Shown here: piece by piece, positions 5,555 through 5,586 of the stretch
How positions within the stretch are numbered: position 1 is the first letter of the stretch
Layout of the letters: each line of letters starts with the position of its first letter
Assembly (NCBI GenBank): GCA_020723045.1
Contig: DYJQ01000002.1
Span: 1 to 5,586, forward strand
Source: Candidatus Micrarchaeum sp.
Lineage (GTDB): Archaea > Micrarchaeota > Micrarchaeia > CAILAH01
DNA length: 5,586 nucleotides
Direction: 5' to 3'
Notes under the pieces: generated by a model
What the model was told of the DNA's origin: nothing
The model's database searches: none
Seen by the model: only the letters and a program-made list of their open reading frames with translations
Made by a program: the position numbers and the translations under genes

Positions 5555-5586
5555 TTTCGTAGCCTTTTTAGGCATCCCGAAAAAGG
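5555..5586 (-). other. 3' part of a further 16S small intron, cut by the window edge
   Basis: Upstream of the exon sequence GGCTGTGGAATGCACGC (about E. coli 365-380) the minus strand carries CCTTTTT/AAAAAGG around the GGGATGCC loop. The first 17 nt are identical to the start of the 100-nt intron. The 3' splice point is probably within AAG near 5554-5556. The 5' exon and the partner of the central helix lie outside the window, so the boundary and total length are not fixed. Confidence 0.68.

Overview
The window is an archaeal ribosomal RNA operon read on the minus strand. Reading 5' to 3' on that strand (right to left here) it holds a 5'-truncated 16S rRNA, a spacer with one tRNA-Ala, and an essentially complete 23S rRNA. 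The archaeal assignment rests on the 16S and 23S core sequences, the tRNA-Ala(UGC) in the spacer, the bulge-helix-bulge (BHB) processing stem around 23S, and BHB-type introns throughout. GC is moderate, not the very high rRNA GC of hyperthermophiles. Some 23S core positions look crenarchaeal, while a spacer tRNA-Ala is not typical of Crenarchaeota. A DPANN-type lineage such as Micrarchaeota, some of which are reported to be intron-rich, would fit, but this is inference and no genus can be named.

The unusual feature is the number of introns. 16S has a 499-nt intron (4150-4648) almost filled by a LAGLIDADG-type reading frame, small introns of 76, 100 and 36 nt (4955-5030, 5097-5196, 5228-5263), and the 3' part of another cut by the right edge. 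The tRNA-Ala is interrupted twice, in the anticodon loop (about 103 nt) and the T-loop (57 nt). 23S has two small introns (1920-1970 and 661-706). For most of them a BHB can be drawn by eye: a 4-bp central helix flanked by two 3-nt bulges. Cutting after the second base of each bulge restores the expected mature rRNA or tRNA sequence. The host tRNA-splicing endonuclease and RNA ligase would therefore be needed to make functional ribosomes.

Several small introns are related in sequence. The two 23S introns share a 40-nt block that is 90% identical. Two 16S introns share an identical 17-mer. The loop motif GGGATGCC (minus strand) occurs four times, only in introns or spacer. This suggests that small introns have spread within the operon.

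Layout in plus coordinates: 16-46, 3' arm of the pre-23S stem; about 60-3098, 23S; 3106-3136, 5' arm of that stem; 3137-3329, hairpin-rich spacer with an intron-like element; 3330-3563, tRNA-Ala; 3564-3715, spacer; 3716-5586, 16S. The only convincing protein gene is the intron-encoded one. No promoter or terminator is visible, as expected inside an operon.
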